DNA from: an uncultured Lachnospiraceae bacterium
GTDB taxonomy: Bacteria; Bacillota; Clostridia; Lachnospirales; Lachnospiraceae
Assembly (NCBI GenBank): GCA_910584325.1
Contig: CAJTZH010000022.1
Coordinates: 1-33,266, forward strand
Reading direction: 5' to 3'
Length of the DNA stretch: 33,266 nt
The translations under genes were made by a program, and so were the position numbers. The first letter of the stretch is position 1. Each line of letters starts with the position of its first letter. The notes below the pieces were generated by a model. It was not told the origin of the DNA. It saw nothing but the letters and a program-made list of their open reading frames with translations, and did not search any database. Below are positions 8,501 through 16,973 of this stretch, piece by piece.

Positions 8501-9886
8501 ATGAATGTATTTCGTAACGGGAAAATACTTTGGTGTTCTGTGATTTTGTGTATGTTTTTTCTTTGTGCATGTACAGGGGGAAGCGGCAACAAAATAACAA
8601 ACGGAAATGAGCTTACTCCCTTGCCGCCGCAAAAGAAGATGGAAGAGGAGACAACTACTGCCGGTACAAGCGAACAGCGCATTACGGCTGCTTTAATCGG
8701 ACTTGATTCCGAAAAGATGCAGATGATAGTCAAGGATATTTATAACGGAAATAATTATGTGCTGTCGTATAATGGCGGAACGGATGTCAAAAATGTTTAT
8801 GACGAAATCGTTACCATGCTGCAGGTGCCGGAAGGAGAACTTCTTGATATTACATTTGATGAAGAAAAAAAGAAAGCAAAAACAGTCTACGCTTCGAAGG
8901 AGGCATTTCGCAGTAACCATATTGTCGGCTTTAAGGCGGCTGCGTCCAGCTCAACGATTACGTTCGGAAGCGCAAGCTATATGTATACGGATACGCTCGT
9001 CGTCTTATCAGACGGTAAAATATTAGCGCCGAATGAGGTAATGAGCAGGGACCAGGTAACGGTTCGCGGAATCGATAATAAAATTTATTCCGTAACGGTA
9101 GATAAAGGGCATGGATATCTTACATTTACCGGCGCCGAGGATTTCGTCGGAGGAATGGTTGAAATTGGAAGGAATTTTCTCTATACAGTCAGCGATGACA
9201 TGATGATTGTTGTTCCGGAAGGCGAGTATGAAGTCGTGATGAGCAACGGTAATCTTGAGGGAAAGCGTACTGTATATATTACGAAGGATATGACGGTATC
9301 ATTGGATTTTTCGGAATACAGCGCGCCTGCTAATAAGACAGGTACGGTGGAATTTCAGATATTGCCAAGAGACGTGGATTTATTTATAGAAGGCGAAAAA
9401 ACGGATTATAGGAAACCGGTTGTGCTCGAATACGGAACATACATTATCAATTTGTTATCGAATAATTATGAAACGTACACAACTAAAATTACAGTCAACT
9501 CTACCTATCAGGTGGAGGCGTTTGATTTGGATAAGATTTATGCCAAAGAGAATGCGCAGCCGCCGGTTGTCACAACCGCAGCTACCAAAGCGCCGACAAC
9601 CGCACCAACCAAGGCGCCGACGACAAGTCCGACCACATCGTCCACAAACCCGACGACTGCGCCGGCAGGAGGTTCTGTTGCATTAACGATTGCCGAGCCG
9701 GCAGGTGCAAATGTATATGTGGATAATGTGCATGTAGGAACTGCGCCGGTAACAATCAATAAAAGCAGAGGTGAATATGTAATCACGTTTAAGCGGGACG
9801 GTTACATTACAAAGAGTTATATTGTGGATGTTGACAGCAGCGACGGCGCGCAGTCGCTCAGCTTCCCTGCAATGAGTGAGGAATAA
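8501..9886 (+). CDS. PEGA-domain lipoprotein
   Basis: Predicted membrane-anchored surface protein with no known enzymatic motif. The N-terminus is a lipoprotein signal: Asn/Arg/Lys, a hydrophobic stretch, then FFLCAC with Cys24 the likely lipidated residue, followed by a Gly/Ser-rich tether. The middle is an unrecognised beta-rich region (about residues 60-280). A first PEGA-like domain runs about 286-340 (EFQILPRDVDLFIEGEK, then YGTYIINLLSNNYE). A Pro/Thr/Ala-rich linker (about 350-388) has repeated KAPTT units. A second, clearer PEGA domain follows (GANVYVDNVHVGTAPVTIN, then GEYVITFKRDGY). PEGA domains are often extracellular and linked to wall or glycan contact. It lies 11 bases after hldD in the same operon, which suggests a role at the surface where the glycan is placed. 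Confidence 0.82.
   Translation: MNVFRNGKILWCSVILCMFFLCACTGGSGNKITNGNELTPLPPQKKMEEETTTAGTSEQRITAALIGLDSEKMQMIVKDIYNGNNYVLSYNGGTDVKNVYDEIVTMLQVPEGELLDITFDEEKKKAKTVYASKEAFRSNHIVGFKAAASSSTITFGSASYMYTDTLVVLSDGKILAPNEVMSRDQVTVRGIDNKIYSVTVDKGHGYLTFTGAEDFVGGMVEIGRNFLYTVSDDMMIVVPEGEYEVVMSNGNLEGKRTVYITKDMTVSLDFSEYSAPANKTGTVEFQILPRDVDLFIEGEKTDYRKPVVLEYGTYIINLLSNNYETYTTKITVNSTYQVEAFDLDKIYAKENAQPPVVTTAATKAPTTAPTKAPTTSPTTSSTNPTTAPAGGSVALTIAEPAGANVYVDNVHVGTAPVTINKSRGEYVITFKRDGYITKSYIVDVDSSDGAQSLSFPAMSEE
9584..9631 (+). repeat. 24-base tandem repeat coding for the Pro/Thr linker
   Basis: Two near-identical 24-base units begin at 9584 and 9608 (ACCAARGCGCCGACRAC core). They encode TKAPTTAP and TKAPTTSP in the linker between the two PEGA domains. 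Further degenerate Pro/Thr codons follow to about 9660. Linkers of this type can change length by slippage. Confidence 0.6.
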
Positions 9887-9892
9887 CATAAA

Positions 9893-10648
9893 ATGAAGGT
9901 CACGGGCAGTATTGTAACATACAATAACAGTAATATAATTTATCAATGTATCCAATCGGTTTTGGAGCAGACGCAGGATATAGATTTTACGCTGTATGTT
10001 GTGGATAATGGCTCGACGGATAAGACACCGGAGATAATTAAAGACCATTTTGACGGTCAGGTAAGATTTATCCAGAATGAGAGGAACGAAGGATTTGGAG
10101 GAGGACATAACCGGGTTATGAATGAAGTACAGTCAGATTATCATGTGGTAATCAACCCCGATATTACACTGGCAGAAAATACAATTTCCCGGTTATGCGG
10201 TTATATGGAGGAAAATCCAGATGTTCTGATGACAACTCCCAAAATTTTAAATGACGACGGAACGGAACAATTTCTGCCAAAGTATTGTCCTTCGATTCGT
10301 TATGTGATTGTCAGTAAAATAAAACCGTTTCGTTATCTGAGAAGACGTTATACCAGACAGGAGGAGATATTTACCCGGCCGACGGAAGTTGAATTTTGTA
10401 CCGGATGTTTTTTTGTGATACGAACCGGACTGTTGAAGGAATTAGGCGGGTTTGACCCCAGATATTTTATGTACTGTGAAGATGCGGACCTATCGAGAAG
10501 AGTGCGTCTGAGAGGAAAAATTATATTTTATCCGATGACATGCGCAACGCATAAATGGGAGAGGGACAACACAAAGAGTATGAAAGGCATGCTGCGTTTT
10601 ATGACGTCTCTGTTTCAATACTTTTGTAAATGGGGACTGAAGGTATGA
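9893..10648 (+). CDS. GT2 glycosyltransferase (rhamnosyltransferase-like)
   Basis: Inverting GT-A glycosyltransferase that probably adds one sugar to a lipid-linked glycan in the cytoplasm. The GT2 core begins with GSIVTYNN, then YVVDNGSTDKTPEII. A conserved glycine loop (GFGGGHNRVMN) and the DxD-like metal site VINPDI (88-91) follow. FCTGCFFVIRTGLLKELGGF and the acceptor/base motif YCEDADLSRRVRLRG complete the fold. This arrangement is typical of the rhamnosyltransferase-like GT2 branch, but the sugar cannot be told from sequence. The length of 251 residues is on the short side and ends soon after the core. It overlaps the next gene by four bases (ATGA), which indicates translational coupling. 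Confidence 0.88.
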   Translation: MKVTGSIVTYNNSNIIYQCIQSVLEQTQDIDFTLYVVDNGSTDKTPEIIKDHFDGQVRFIQNERNEGFGGGHNRVMNEVQSDYHVVINPDITLAENTISRLCGYMEENPDVLMTTPKILNDDGTEQFLPKYCPSIRYVIVSKIKPFRYLRRRYTRQEEIFTRPTEVEFCTGCFFVIRTGLLKELGGFDPRYFMYCEDADLSRRVRLRGKIIFYPMTCATHKWERDNTKSMKGMLRFMTSLFQYFCKWGLKV

Positions 10649-11418
10649 GAATTTATGGAGTTTTGGTACTGTATAACCGGTTCCTGAATGAAGTCCGGGC
10701 TTTTGAGCAGCTCATAAACAGCGGTATCACATTAATTGTCTGTGATAACAGTACGGATGAGACAAATAATGAGGAAACAGCAAAGCAAAACGGAGCGGTT
10801 TATCTGTCCATGCATGGAAATCGAGGGTTAAGTAAAGCGTATAACCGGGCGGTTACGTATATTTTGGAGACATTTCAACCGCAGGACGAAGACCTGGTAT
10901 GTTTTTTTGACGATGATACATTGATTCCAACGGAATATTTCCATAGGCTGAGTGAACAAGACGGCGATATTGTCCTTCCGGTGGTTTCGGATGCAAATGG
11001 AATTATGTCGCCGGTAAAGCTTCGCAATAAAATTGTTACAAGGTTTAAAAATAAAGAAGCAGCGCTTGCGGCAAAGAGGACATGCCTGTCGGGAATTAAC
11101 AGCGGCATGGCAGTTCGTATGAAAATTTTCAGGGATTTTCGTTATAATGAACAAATGTTTCTTGATTATATTGACCATATGTTTATAATGGAAATGAGGA
11201 AGAAAAACAGATATCCCCATGTTATGGATGTGGAACTTGCACAGAGGTTTTCCGCTGTCGAGGACGATAAAGAAACGGCGCGCAGGCGTTTTGCGATGCA
11301 GAAAAAGGATTTACGCATATTTTATGGAAGTTCAAAGCCGAAGTATTTTTACGTTGTTTTTAAGAAACATCTGAAACTTGCGGTGAAATATAGGGATCTG
11401 GGAATGTTAATCCGTTAA
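10645..11418 (+). CDS. GT2-like glycosyltransferase
   Basis: GT-A fold glycosyltransferase in the same operon. The start is set at ATG 10645, which overlaps the previous stop as ATGA. An in-frame ATG at 10630 lies inside the previous gene and would add five residues. The protein is 257 residues. It begins RIYGVLVLYNR, followed by IVCDNSTDETN, a GNRGLSKAYNRA loop, and CFFDDDTLIP as the DxD motif. SGINSGMAVRMKIF and FLDYIDHMFIMEM stand where the acceptor motifs are in the rhamnosyltransferase-like branch. The C-terminus (KYFYVVFKKHLKLAVKYR) is basic and amphipathic and may touch the membrane. Donor and acceptor are unknown. Confidence 0.85.
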   Translation: MRIYGVLVLYNRFLNEVRAFEQLINSGITLIVCDNSTDETNNEETAKQNGAVYLSMHGNRGLSKAYNRAVTYILETFQPQDEDLVCFFDDDTLIPTEYFHRLSEQDGDIVLPVVSDANGIMSPVKLRNKIVTRFKNKEAALAAKRTCLSGINSGMAVRMKIFRDFRYNEQMFLDYIDHMFIMEMRKKNRYPHVMDVELAQRFSAVEDDKETARRRFAMQKKDLRIFYGSSKPKYFYVVFKKHLKLAVKYRDLGMLIR

Positions 11419-11441
11419 ATGCAAAGAGGTGTAAAAAGCAT

Positions 11442-12140
11442 ATGAAGATTTCGGTTGCCATGGCAGCCTGCAACGGAGAAAAATATATCATGGAACAGCT
11501 TAATTCGATTTTGAGCCAGCTTGCCCGCGATGATGAAGTGTGTGTTTCGGTGGACCCGTCTACCGATGACAGTTACCGCATGGTGGTAAGGGTAAGCGAA
11601 CAGGAGCCGAGAGTAAAGGTCAATGCCGGACCCGGGGCAGGTGTTTTAAAGAATGTTGAGCAGGCGTTAAAGATGTGCACAGGCGATATTATATTTCTCG
11701 CCGACCAGGATGATGTCTGGGTTGAGGACAAGGTTTTTTGTGTGCGGGAATGTTTTTCGGATTCTGAGGTGCTGCTGGTGCTTCATGATGTGGTAGTGAT
11801 GAACGAGAATTTTACAGAAGTGCAGTGTGAGTCGTTTTTTTCTTATAAAGGCTGTAAGCCGGGCATCCTGAATAATATTGTAAAAAATTCTTATATGGGG
11901 TGCGCCATGGCGTTTAGAAAGGAATTGCTGCAATATGTTCTTCCTTTTCCCAAAAAAATACCAATGCATGACCAATGGATTGGGCTGGTTGCGGAGAAAA
12001 AGGGAAAAGTTGTTTTTCTGCCGAAACAACTGCTCAAATACAGGCGGCATGGAGAGAACGCAACCGATATGCGCCACTCAACCGTCAGGAATATGCTGAA
12101 GTGGAGAACGCAGATTCTGATTGCACTTATGCAGATATAA
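11442..12140 (+). CDS. GT2 glycosyltransferase
   Basis: GT-A family 2 glycosyltransferase of 232 residues. It begins MKISVAMAACNGEKYIMEQL, the classic GT2 start, and continues with SVDPSTDDSY and the metal site FLADQDDVW. NSYMGCAMAFRKELL and MHDQWIGLVAEKKGKVVFL resemble the alpha-L-rhamnosyltransferase/WcaA-like branch that uses a DQDDxW signature. The tail LLKYRRHGENATD is also typical of that branch. AGAGG in AAAGAGGTG at about 11425-11432 serves as ribosome site. It is third in a row of GT2 enzymes, consistent with a repeat unit of at least four sugars. The sugar is not determined. Confidence 0.87.
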   Translation: MKISVAMAACNGEKYIMEQLNSILSQLARDDEVCVSVDPSTDDSYRMVVRVSEQEPRVKVNAGPGAGVLKNVEQALKMCTGDIIFLADQDDVWVEDKVFCVRECFSDSEVLLVLHDVVVMNENFTEVQCESFFSYKGCKPGILNNIVKNSYMGCAMAFRKELLQYVLPFPKKIPMHDQWIGLVAEKKGKVVFLPKQLLKYRRHGENATDMRHSTVRNMLKWRTQILIALMQI

Positions 12141-12173
12141 CAAACAAGAAAAGAAGTCTGAGGTATACGATTT

Positions 12174-13547
12174 GTGAAACGATTTTTGGTAAGCATCGGA
12201 AGTTCTATAGTATTTTTGCTGAAGATGCTGTTATATTCCGGTTTATTTTTAATATTTTTTCTGTCCTTTTCCAAGGTTCACTGGCAGTTGCTGCACCCGT
12301 CAAGAACCATGGGTGTTACTATGCTTACGTTTGTATTTGTGGGTATTCTTCTGCTGATGGTTTACGGGGATTATAATATTGGTAAGAGGAAAAGCAAGCC
12401 GATTATCTATTCTATTACGCTTGCAACCATTATAACCGATATTGTAACGTGGGTTATGCTTGGTATCATGAACTATAATGAAAATAACAATGACCGTTTT
12501 ATGCTGGAGAATCCTGATATTATGTTCTGGGTAGTGGTAATGCAGCTTCTGGTGATTGTGATTTTTGTATATTTCGGAAATTTTATTTATTTTAAAATAT
12601 ATGACCCGGAAAGATGCTGTTTCATTACGTCCTGTCGTGATAATGCCGGGATGCTTTTTCACGCAATCGAGAAGTTTAAAAAACAGTATCATATTATTTT
12701 CGTCGACGAATATACGGATGGCAGGCTGTATAAACATATTGACCGTGTAGACACGGTGTTTCTTCATGAGGTGCCGGTGGCGGAGCGGGTGGAAATCATG
12801 GAGTACTGCTATAAGAATTTTAAAAATATCTACTATACGCCCAATATTGCGGATATTGTGCAGGTAAATGCCAAACATAATATATTGGATGATGTTTCCC
12901 TGGTGGCGGCACCGGTGAAAGAACTGACAATTGAGCAGCGTGCAATTAAGCGCCTCATGGACATTGTCATTTCCATAACGGCGTTAATCCTGACGATTCC
13001 TGTATGGATTGCATGTGCCGTCGCCATTAAATGTTATGATAAAGGGCCGATTTTATACCGGCAGAACCGTGTGACGAAGAACGGAAAAATATTTTCCGTG
13101 TTGAAGTTTCGAACCATGCGCGTCAATGATGAAAACCATTCCGTGACCGCGGATGACGACAGGATTACACCGGTAGGGAGGTTTTTGAGGAAGTATCGTA
13201 TTGATGAGATACCGCAATTTATTAATATTCTCATGGGAGACATGAGCGTAGTCGGACCAAGACCGGAGATGATAGAGAATGTTTATAATTATACGACAGA
13301 ACTTCCGGAATTTGAGTATCGTCTGCGTGTGAAGGCGGGACTTACAGGTTATGCGCAGGTTGAGGGAAAATACAGTACATCGCCGAAAGATAAATTGATG
13401 ATGGATATGATGTACATTGAAACATATAGTTTTTTGAAGGATATTAAACTCATTTTCATGACGCTGATTGTCTTGTTTAAGAAAGATAGTACGGAGGCAT
13501 TTGATAATCAGAAGGAAATTGACTGGAGAAAATATCATAAGAGGTAG
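12174..13547 (+). CDS. Membrane phosphoglycosyl transferase (WbaP/WcaJ-like, initiating enzyme)
   Basis: Polytopic phosphoglycosyl transferase that transfers a sugar-1-phosphate from a nucleotide sugar to undecaprenyl phosphate, starting a glycan repeat unit. Four hydrophobic segments lie in about residues 1-145, then a Rossmann-like middle region (about 150-250), then a reentrant hydrophobic helix (about 264-285). The catalytic domain follows: YRQNRVTKNGKIFSVLKFRT, YRIDEIPQFINILMGDMS with the Asp-Glu dyad, GPRPEM, and RVKAGLTGYAQVEGKY. Length is 457 residues. The GTG start at 12174 has TGAGG at 12159-12163. A second enzyme of this type lies at 18459-19862, so one locus has two initiators. 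The sugar specificity is unknown. Confidence 0.92.
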   Translation: MKRFLVSIGSSIVFLLKMLLYSGLFLIFFLSFSKVHWQLLHPSRTMGVTMLTFVFVGILLLMVYGDYNIGKRKSKPIIYSITLATIITDIVTWVMLGIMNYNENNNDRFMLENPDIMFWVVVMQLLVIVIFVYFGNFIYFKIYDPERCCFITSCRDNAGMLFHAIEKFKKQYHIIFVDEYTDGRLYKHIDRVDTVFLHEVPVAERVEIMEYCYKNFKNIYYTPNIADIVQVNAKHNILDDVSLVAAPVKELTIEQRAIKRLMDIVISITALILTIPVWIACAVAIKCYDKGPILYRQNRVTKNGKIFSVLKFRTMRVNDENHSVTADDDRITPVGRFLRKYRIDEIPQFINILMGDMSVVGPRPEMIENVYNYTTELPEFEYRLRVKAGLTGYAQVEGKYSTSPKDKLMMDMMYIETYSFLKDIKLIFMTLIVLFKKDSTEAFDNQKEIDWRKYHKR

Positions 13548-13550
13548 TTT

Positions 13551-15416
13551 ATGTGCGGAATTTTTGGAGCAGTTCATGTCAGACTGAGTGAACATAAAGC
13601 GATGCAGTGTTTAAACCAGTTAGAACACAGGGGGCCGGATGGATTCGGATTATGGCAGAAGGACGGGGTGACGCTGGGACATAGGAGACTGGCTATTCTT
13701 GATTTATCAGATAACGGAACGCAGCCGATGTCATATGCCGAAGGAAGGTATCAGCTTGTTTATAACGGAGAAATATACAATTTTCTGGAGATTCGCAGGG
13801 AGCTTTTACAAAAAGGCTATGTGTTTAAAAGTGAAACCGATTCCGAAGTGATACTTGCTGCTTTTATGGAGTGGAAAGAAGACTGTCAGAATCACTTTAA
13901 CGGCATGTGGGCATTTGCTATATGGGACTGTCAGACAAAGAGACTGTTTCTGAGCCGGGACAGATTCGGTGTGAAACCGCTTTACTACGCGATACTTCCG
14001 GACGGCGGGTTTACATTCGCGTCCGAAATGAAGTCTATTATTCCGGTTTTGCCGAGCGTGGAGGCAGACGGGCAGGCATTTGCATTGTACCGTGAGAAAG
14101 TACATTACGAGAATCAGGATAAATGTATTATTAAAGATATTAAAAGATTTCCTGCGGGGTGCTGCGGCTGGTTGTCCGAAGGAAATGTCCGGATTAAGAG
14201 ATGGTGGAATACGCTCGACCATTTGATAGAAGTCCCTTCTGACTATAACGAGCAGGTTGAGATGTTCAGAGAGCTGTTTTTGGATTCCTGCCGGATTCGT
14301 ATGAGGAGCGATGTCAGGATTGGCACGGCATTAAGCGGAGGACTGGATTCGAGCGCATCTATTTGCGCAATGGCACATATTGCAAAAAACGGCGGGACAG
14401 GCAGAATGTCAAAGGATTGGCAGCATGCGTATGTTGCGTGTTTTCCGGGCACATTTCTTGATGAATCGGAATATGCGAAGAAAGTAACGGATTTTCTGGG
14501 AATTGAGAGTACATTTCTGGATGTGGATAATACGGTATCACAGGCGGAATTGTACCGGTATATCTATCAGTTTGAGGAACTGTATACGAATATGCAGATT
14601 CCAATGATTAAAATTTACGAGCAGGAGCGTAAGTATGGAACGCTGGTTTCGATAGACGGGCATGGCGCCGACGAATTATTCGGAGGATACAGTTTTGATA
14701 TTGTTAAGGCCTTATATGATGCCAAGGGTGCAGAAGAAATTAACAGTATCGTAAAGACGTATATTGATATGAACAGCGACAGTGATGTGTCCTGCGATAC
14801 ACCGGAATTTAAGGAACTGCGCAAGAAGATGCTTTTTGATAACGTAACGAAGCAGAAAATGAAAAGGCTTCTTGGAAAGCAGTTAGTAAGCAGCGCGTAT
14901 GCAGACCACCCGGCATGGAAAGAGTTGGATAATCTGAATAAGACTTTATTTGTTTCTTTCCATGAGACAATATTGCCGACGCTTCTGAGAAATTATGACA
15001 GAACGAGTATGATAAACGGTATTGAAATCCGCATGCCGTTTATGGACTACAGGCTTGTACAGTTTGCATTTTCGACTGGCTGGCGCTCTAAAGTGCGCAA
15101 CGGATTCAGTAAGAACATTATCCGTGACGCAATGGCGCCGTTTATGCCGGAGGAAATTACGTACCGCAGAGGTAAGATAGGATTTAACGCGCCGATTCTG
15201 GACTGGATTAAGGGACCTTACCGGGAAATGTTTCTTGATATGACAGCATCTGTAGAGTTTACAAATTCAAAACTGCTGGCGAGTCCGGCAAGAACGAAGG
15301 GGCTTCTTGAGAATGTACTTTCAGGAAAGACCAGTTTTCATGAAGCGGCAATGGTTTGGGATGAGTTACAGATTTTTATGTGGGAACAGGTTTTTTTAAA
15401 GAATAAGACGGCATAA
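13551..15416 (+). CDS. asnB: Asparagine synthase-type glutamine amidotransferase
   Basis: Glutamine-dependent AsnB-type enzyme of 621 residues. The N-terminal class II glutaminase domain starts MCGIFGAV with the catalytic Cys2, then LEHRGPDGFG, LGHRRLAILDLS and YNGEIYNF. The synthetase domain has the PP-loop ALSGGLDSSA and DGHGADELFGGY, then MPFMDYRLVQFAF and RRGKIGFNAP. All key parts look intact. It is the last gene of the heptose/glycan operon, three bases after the phosphoglycosyl transferase. Such copies inside glycan loci often amidate a uronic acid or an amino-acid substituent rather than make free asparagine; that is inference here. A terminator follows immediately. Confidence 0.9.
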   Translation: MCGIFGAVHVRLSEHKAMQCLNQLEHRGPDGFGLWQKDGVTLGHRRLAILDLSDNGTQPMSYAEGRYQLVYNGEIYNFLEIRRELLQKGYVFKSETDSEVILAAFMEWKEDCQNHFNGMWAFAIWDCQTKRLFLSRDRFGVKPLYYAILPDGGFTFASEMKSIIPVLPSVEADGQAFALYREKVHYENQDKCIIKDIKRFPAGCCGWLSEGNVRIKRWWNTLDHLIEVPSDYNEQVEMFRELFLDSCRIRMRSDVRIGTALSGGLDSSASICAMAHIAKNGGTGRMSKDWQHAYVACFPGTFLDESEYAKKVTDFLGIESTFLDVDNTVSQAELYRYIYQFEELYTNMQIPMIKIYEQERKYGTLVSIDGHGADELFGGYSFDIVKALYDAKGAEEINSIVKTYIDMNSDSDVSCDTPEFKELRKKMLFDNVTKQKMKRLLGKQLVSSAYADHPAWKELDNLNKTLFVSFHETILPTLLRNYDRTSMINGIEIRMPFMDYRLVQFAFSTGWRSKVRNGFSKNIIRDAMAPFMPEEITYRRGKIGFNAPILDWIKGPYREMFLDMTASVEFTNSKLLASPARTKGLLENVLSGKTSFHEAAMVWDELQIFMWEQVFLKNKTA

Positions 15417-15421
15417 TATAA

Positions 15422-15466
15422 ACAGGGCGGGTCGTACATCAATTTATAGTACGCCGCCCTGTTTTT
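15422..15466. terminator. Bidirectional Rho-independent terminator
   Basis: ACAGGGCGG (15422-15430) pairs with CCGCCCTGT (15454-15462), and CGTAC (15433-15437) pairs with GTACG (15449-15453). Two bulged bases (15431-15432) and an 11-base loop separate the arms. A T run at 15462-15466 follows on the plus strand. The minus-strand side leads into an AT-rich stretch. It ends the plus-strand operon (stop at 15416) and probably also the convergent trkH transcript (stop at 15481). Confidence 0.88.
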
Positions 15467-15480
15467 GACAGTGGAGCTGT

Positions 15481-16962
15481 TTATGTACTTTCAACCCGAT
15501 GTCTGGAGCGGAATCTTCTGGTAAACAAATCTTTCCATACGACAGGATGAAACAATATCAGAAGCGGGAATAATTCCAATCTCCCGGCAAGCATATCAAA
15601 CATTAACACATATTTGGAAAATATGGAGAAATTTCCAAAATTTTGTGTCGGACCGACCAGTTCCAGTCCGGGACCGATATTGTTAATGGTTGCAGCCACT
15701 GCCGTAAAGTTTGTTATCAAATCATTTCCTTCAAGCGAAACCAGAAATACGGAAGCGGAAAAAAGAACAATAAATGTAAGAAAGTATACATTTACAGAGC
15801 GGATAATTTCATGCTCAACCAATTTGTCGTCCATCTTTATCTGTTGAATACTTTTTGGATGGATGTAATATTTTAATTCTTTAAATATGTTTTTGACGGC
15901 GATAACGAATCTGGAAACTTTAATTCCGCCGCCGGTGCTTCCGGCACATGCGCCTATAAACATCAGCATTACCAGTATTGTTTTTGACGAAGCGGACCAA
16001 AGGTCAAAATCGGTTGTTGCAAATCCCGTCGTGGTAATAATGGAAGCAACCTGGAATGTGGAATGACGGAGCGCATCCAGTATTCCCATGGAAGTATTGT
16101 ATATATTGACGAAAATAACGGCGGAGGACGCAGCGATTATTAAAAAATAACATTTTACTTCCGCCATATTGAGCGCTTTTTTCCATCTGTGGAACAAAAT
16201 AAGGTAATATGCGTTAAAATTCACACCGGATAAAATCATAAAAATAGTTACAATCCATTGTATATATGCGGAATACCCTGCAAGACTGTCATTTTTGATT
16301 GCAAAGCCGCCGGTACCGACTGTTCCGAAAGAAATGGTTACAGCATCAAAAAACGGCATATTCCCGATAAGAAGCAGAAGTATTTCTGCGATGGTAATTC
16401 CGAAGTAAATAATATAAAGTATTCTGGCGGTGTAGCGTACTTTTGGCACAAGCTTTCCTACGGACGGTCCCGGGCTCTCCGCACGCATCAGATTAATGTG
16501 GGAGCCTCCCGTCAGAGGAATGATTGCAAGAAGAAAAACGAGAACACCCATACCGCCAATCCAGTGCGTAAAACTTCTCCAGAACAAAGTGCAGTAAGAC
16601 AGGCATTCTACATCGCTAAGAATACTTGCTCCGGTTGTTGTAAAGCCGGAAATCGTTTCAAACAGCGCGTCTGTAAACGACGGGATTTCCCCGCTGATAA
16701 CAAATGGAAGGCATCCGAACAGACTTAAAATAATCCAGCTTAAAGAGGTGGTAACACAGCCTTCTTTCAGGTAAAATACGAATGTTTTCGGTTTTTTGCG
16801 CGTCATGAGTATACCCAGAACGGCGCAGATTAAAAAGGTAATAAAAAATGATATTCCTGCTTCTTCTTTATAAATCAGTGCGACAAAACATGGCAGAAGA
16901 AGTACGAGGGCTTCTATTTTCAGCACATGTCCCAATATGTAACGAATAATTGAACTATTCAT
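15481..16962 (-). CDS. trkH: Trk/Ktr-type potassium uptake membrane subunit
   Basis: Ion-conducting membrane subunit for K+ uptake, gated by the TrkA partner encoded just upstream. The protein is 493 residues with many hydrophobic helices arranged as four membrane-pore-membrane repeats. The four selectivity-filter segments are visible, each with the key glycine: SGFTTTGAS, FGTVGTGGFA, ITTTGFATT and INNIGPGLE. HWIGGMGVLVF and ACAGSTGGGIKVSR are further strong TrkH signatures. The start at 16962 is ATG preceded by GGAGG. It lies 11 bases after trkA, so the two are co-transcribed. It converges on the glycan operon through the shared terminator. Confidence 0.96.
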   Translation of the reverse strand: MNSSIIRYILGHVLKIEALVLLLPCFVALIYKEEAGISFFITFLICAVLGILMTRKKPKTFVFYLKEGCVTTSLSWIILSLFGCLPFVISGEIPSFTDALFETISGFTTTGASILSDVECLSYCTLFWRSFTHWIGGMGVLVFLLAIIPLTGGSHINLMRAESPGPSVGKLVPKVRYTARILYIIYFGITIAEILLLLIGNMPFFDAVTISFGTVGTGGFAIKNDSLAGYSAYIQWIVTIFMILSGVNFNAYYLILFHRWKKALNMAEVKCYFLIIAASSAVIFVNIYNTSMGILDALRHSTFQVASIITTTGFATTDFDLWSASSKTILVMLMFIGACAGSTGGGIKVSRFVIAVKNIFKELKYYIHPKSIQQIKMDDKLVEHEIIRSVNVYFLTFIVLFSASVFLVSLEGNDLITNFTAVAATINNIGPGLELVGPTQNFGNFSIFSKYVLMFDMLAGRLELFPLLILFHPVVWKDLFTRRFRSRHRVEST

Positions 16963-16973
16963 AACTGCCTCCG

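Noticed and set aside
9420..9686. Plus-strand Arg/Gln/Pro-rich frame
   Set aside because: A different frame of the same repeat region; its composition follows from the repeat, not from coding.
9538..9786. Minus-strand frame rich in Val/Gly/Ala (VGALVGAVVGALVAAVV)
   Set aside because: It is the antisense shadow of the Pro/Thr repeat linker of the PEGA lipoprotein; no ribosome site and no homology expected.
15614..16728. Plus-strand frames of 77-156 residues across trkH
   Set aside because: They are antisense to a fully supported TrkH with intact pore motifs and have no coding features.
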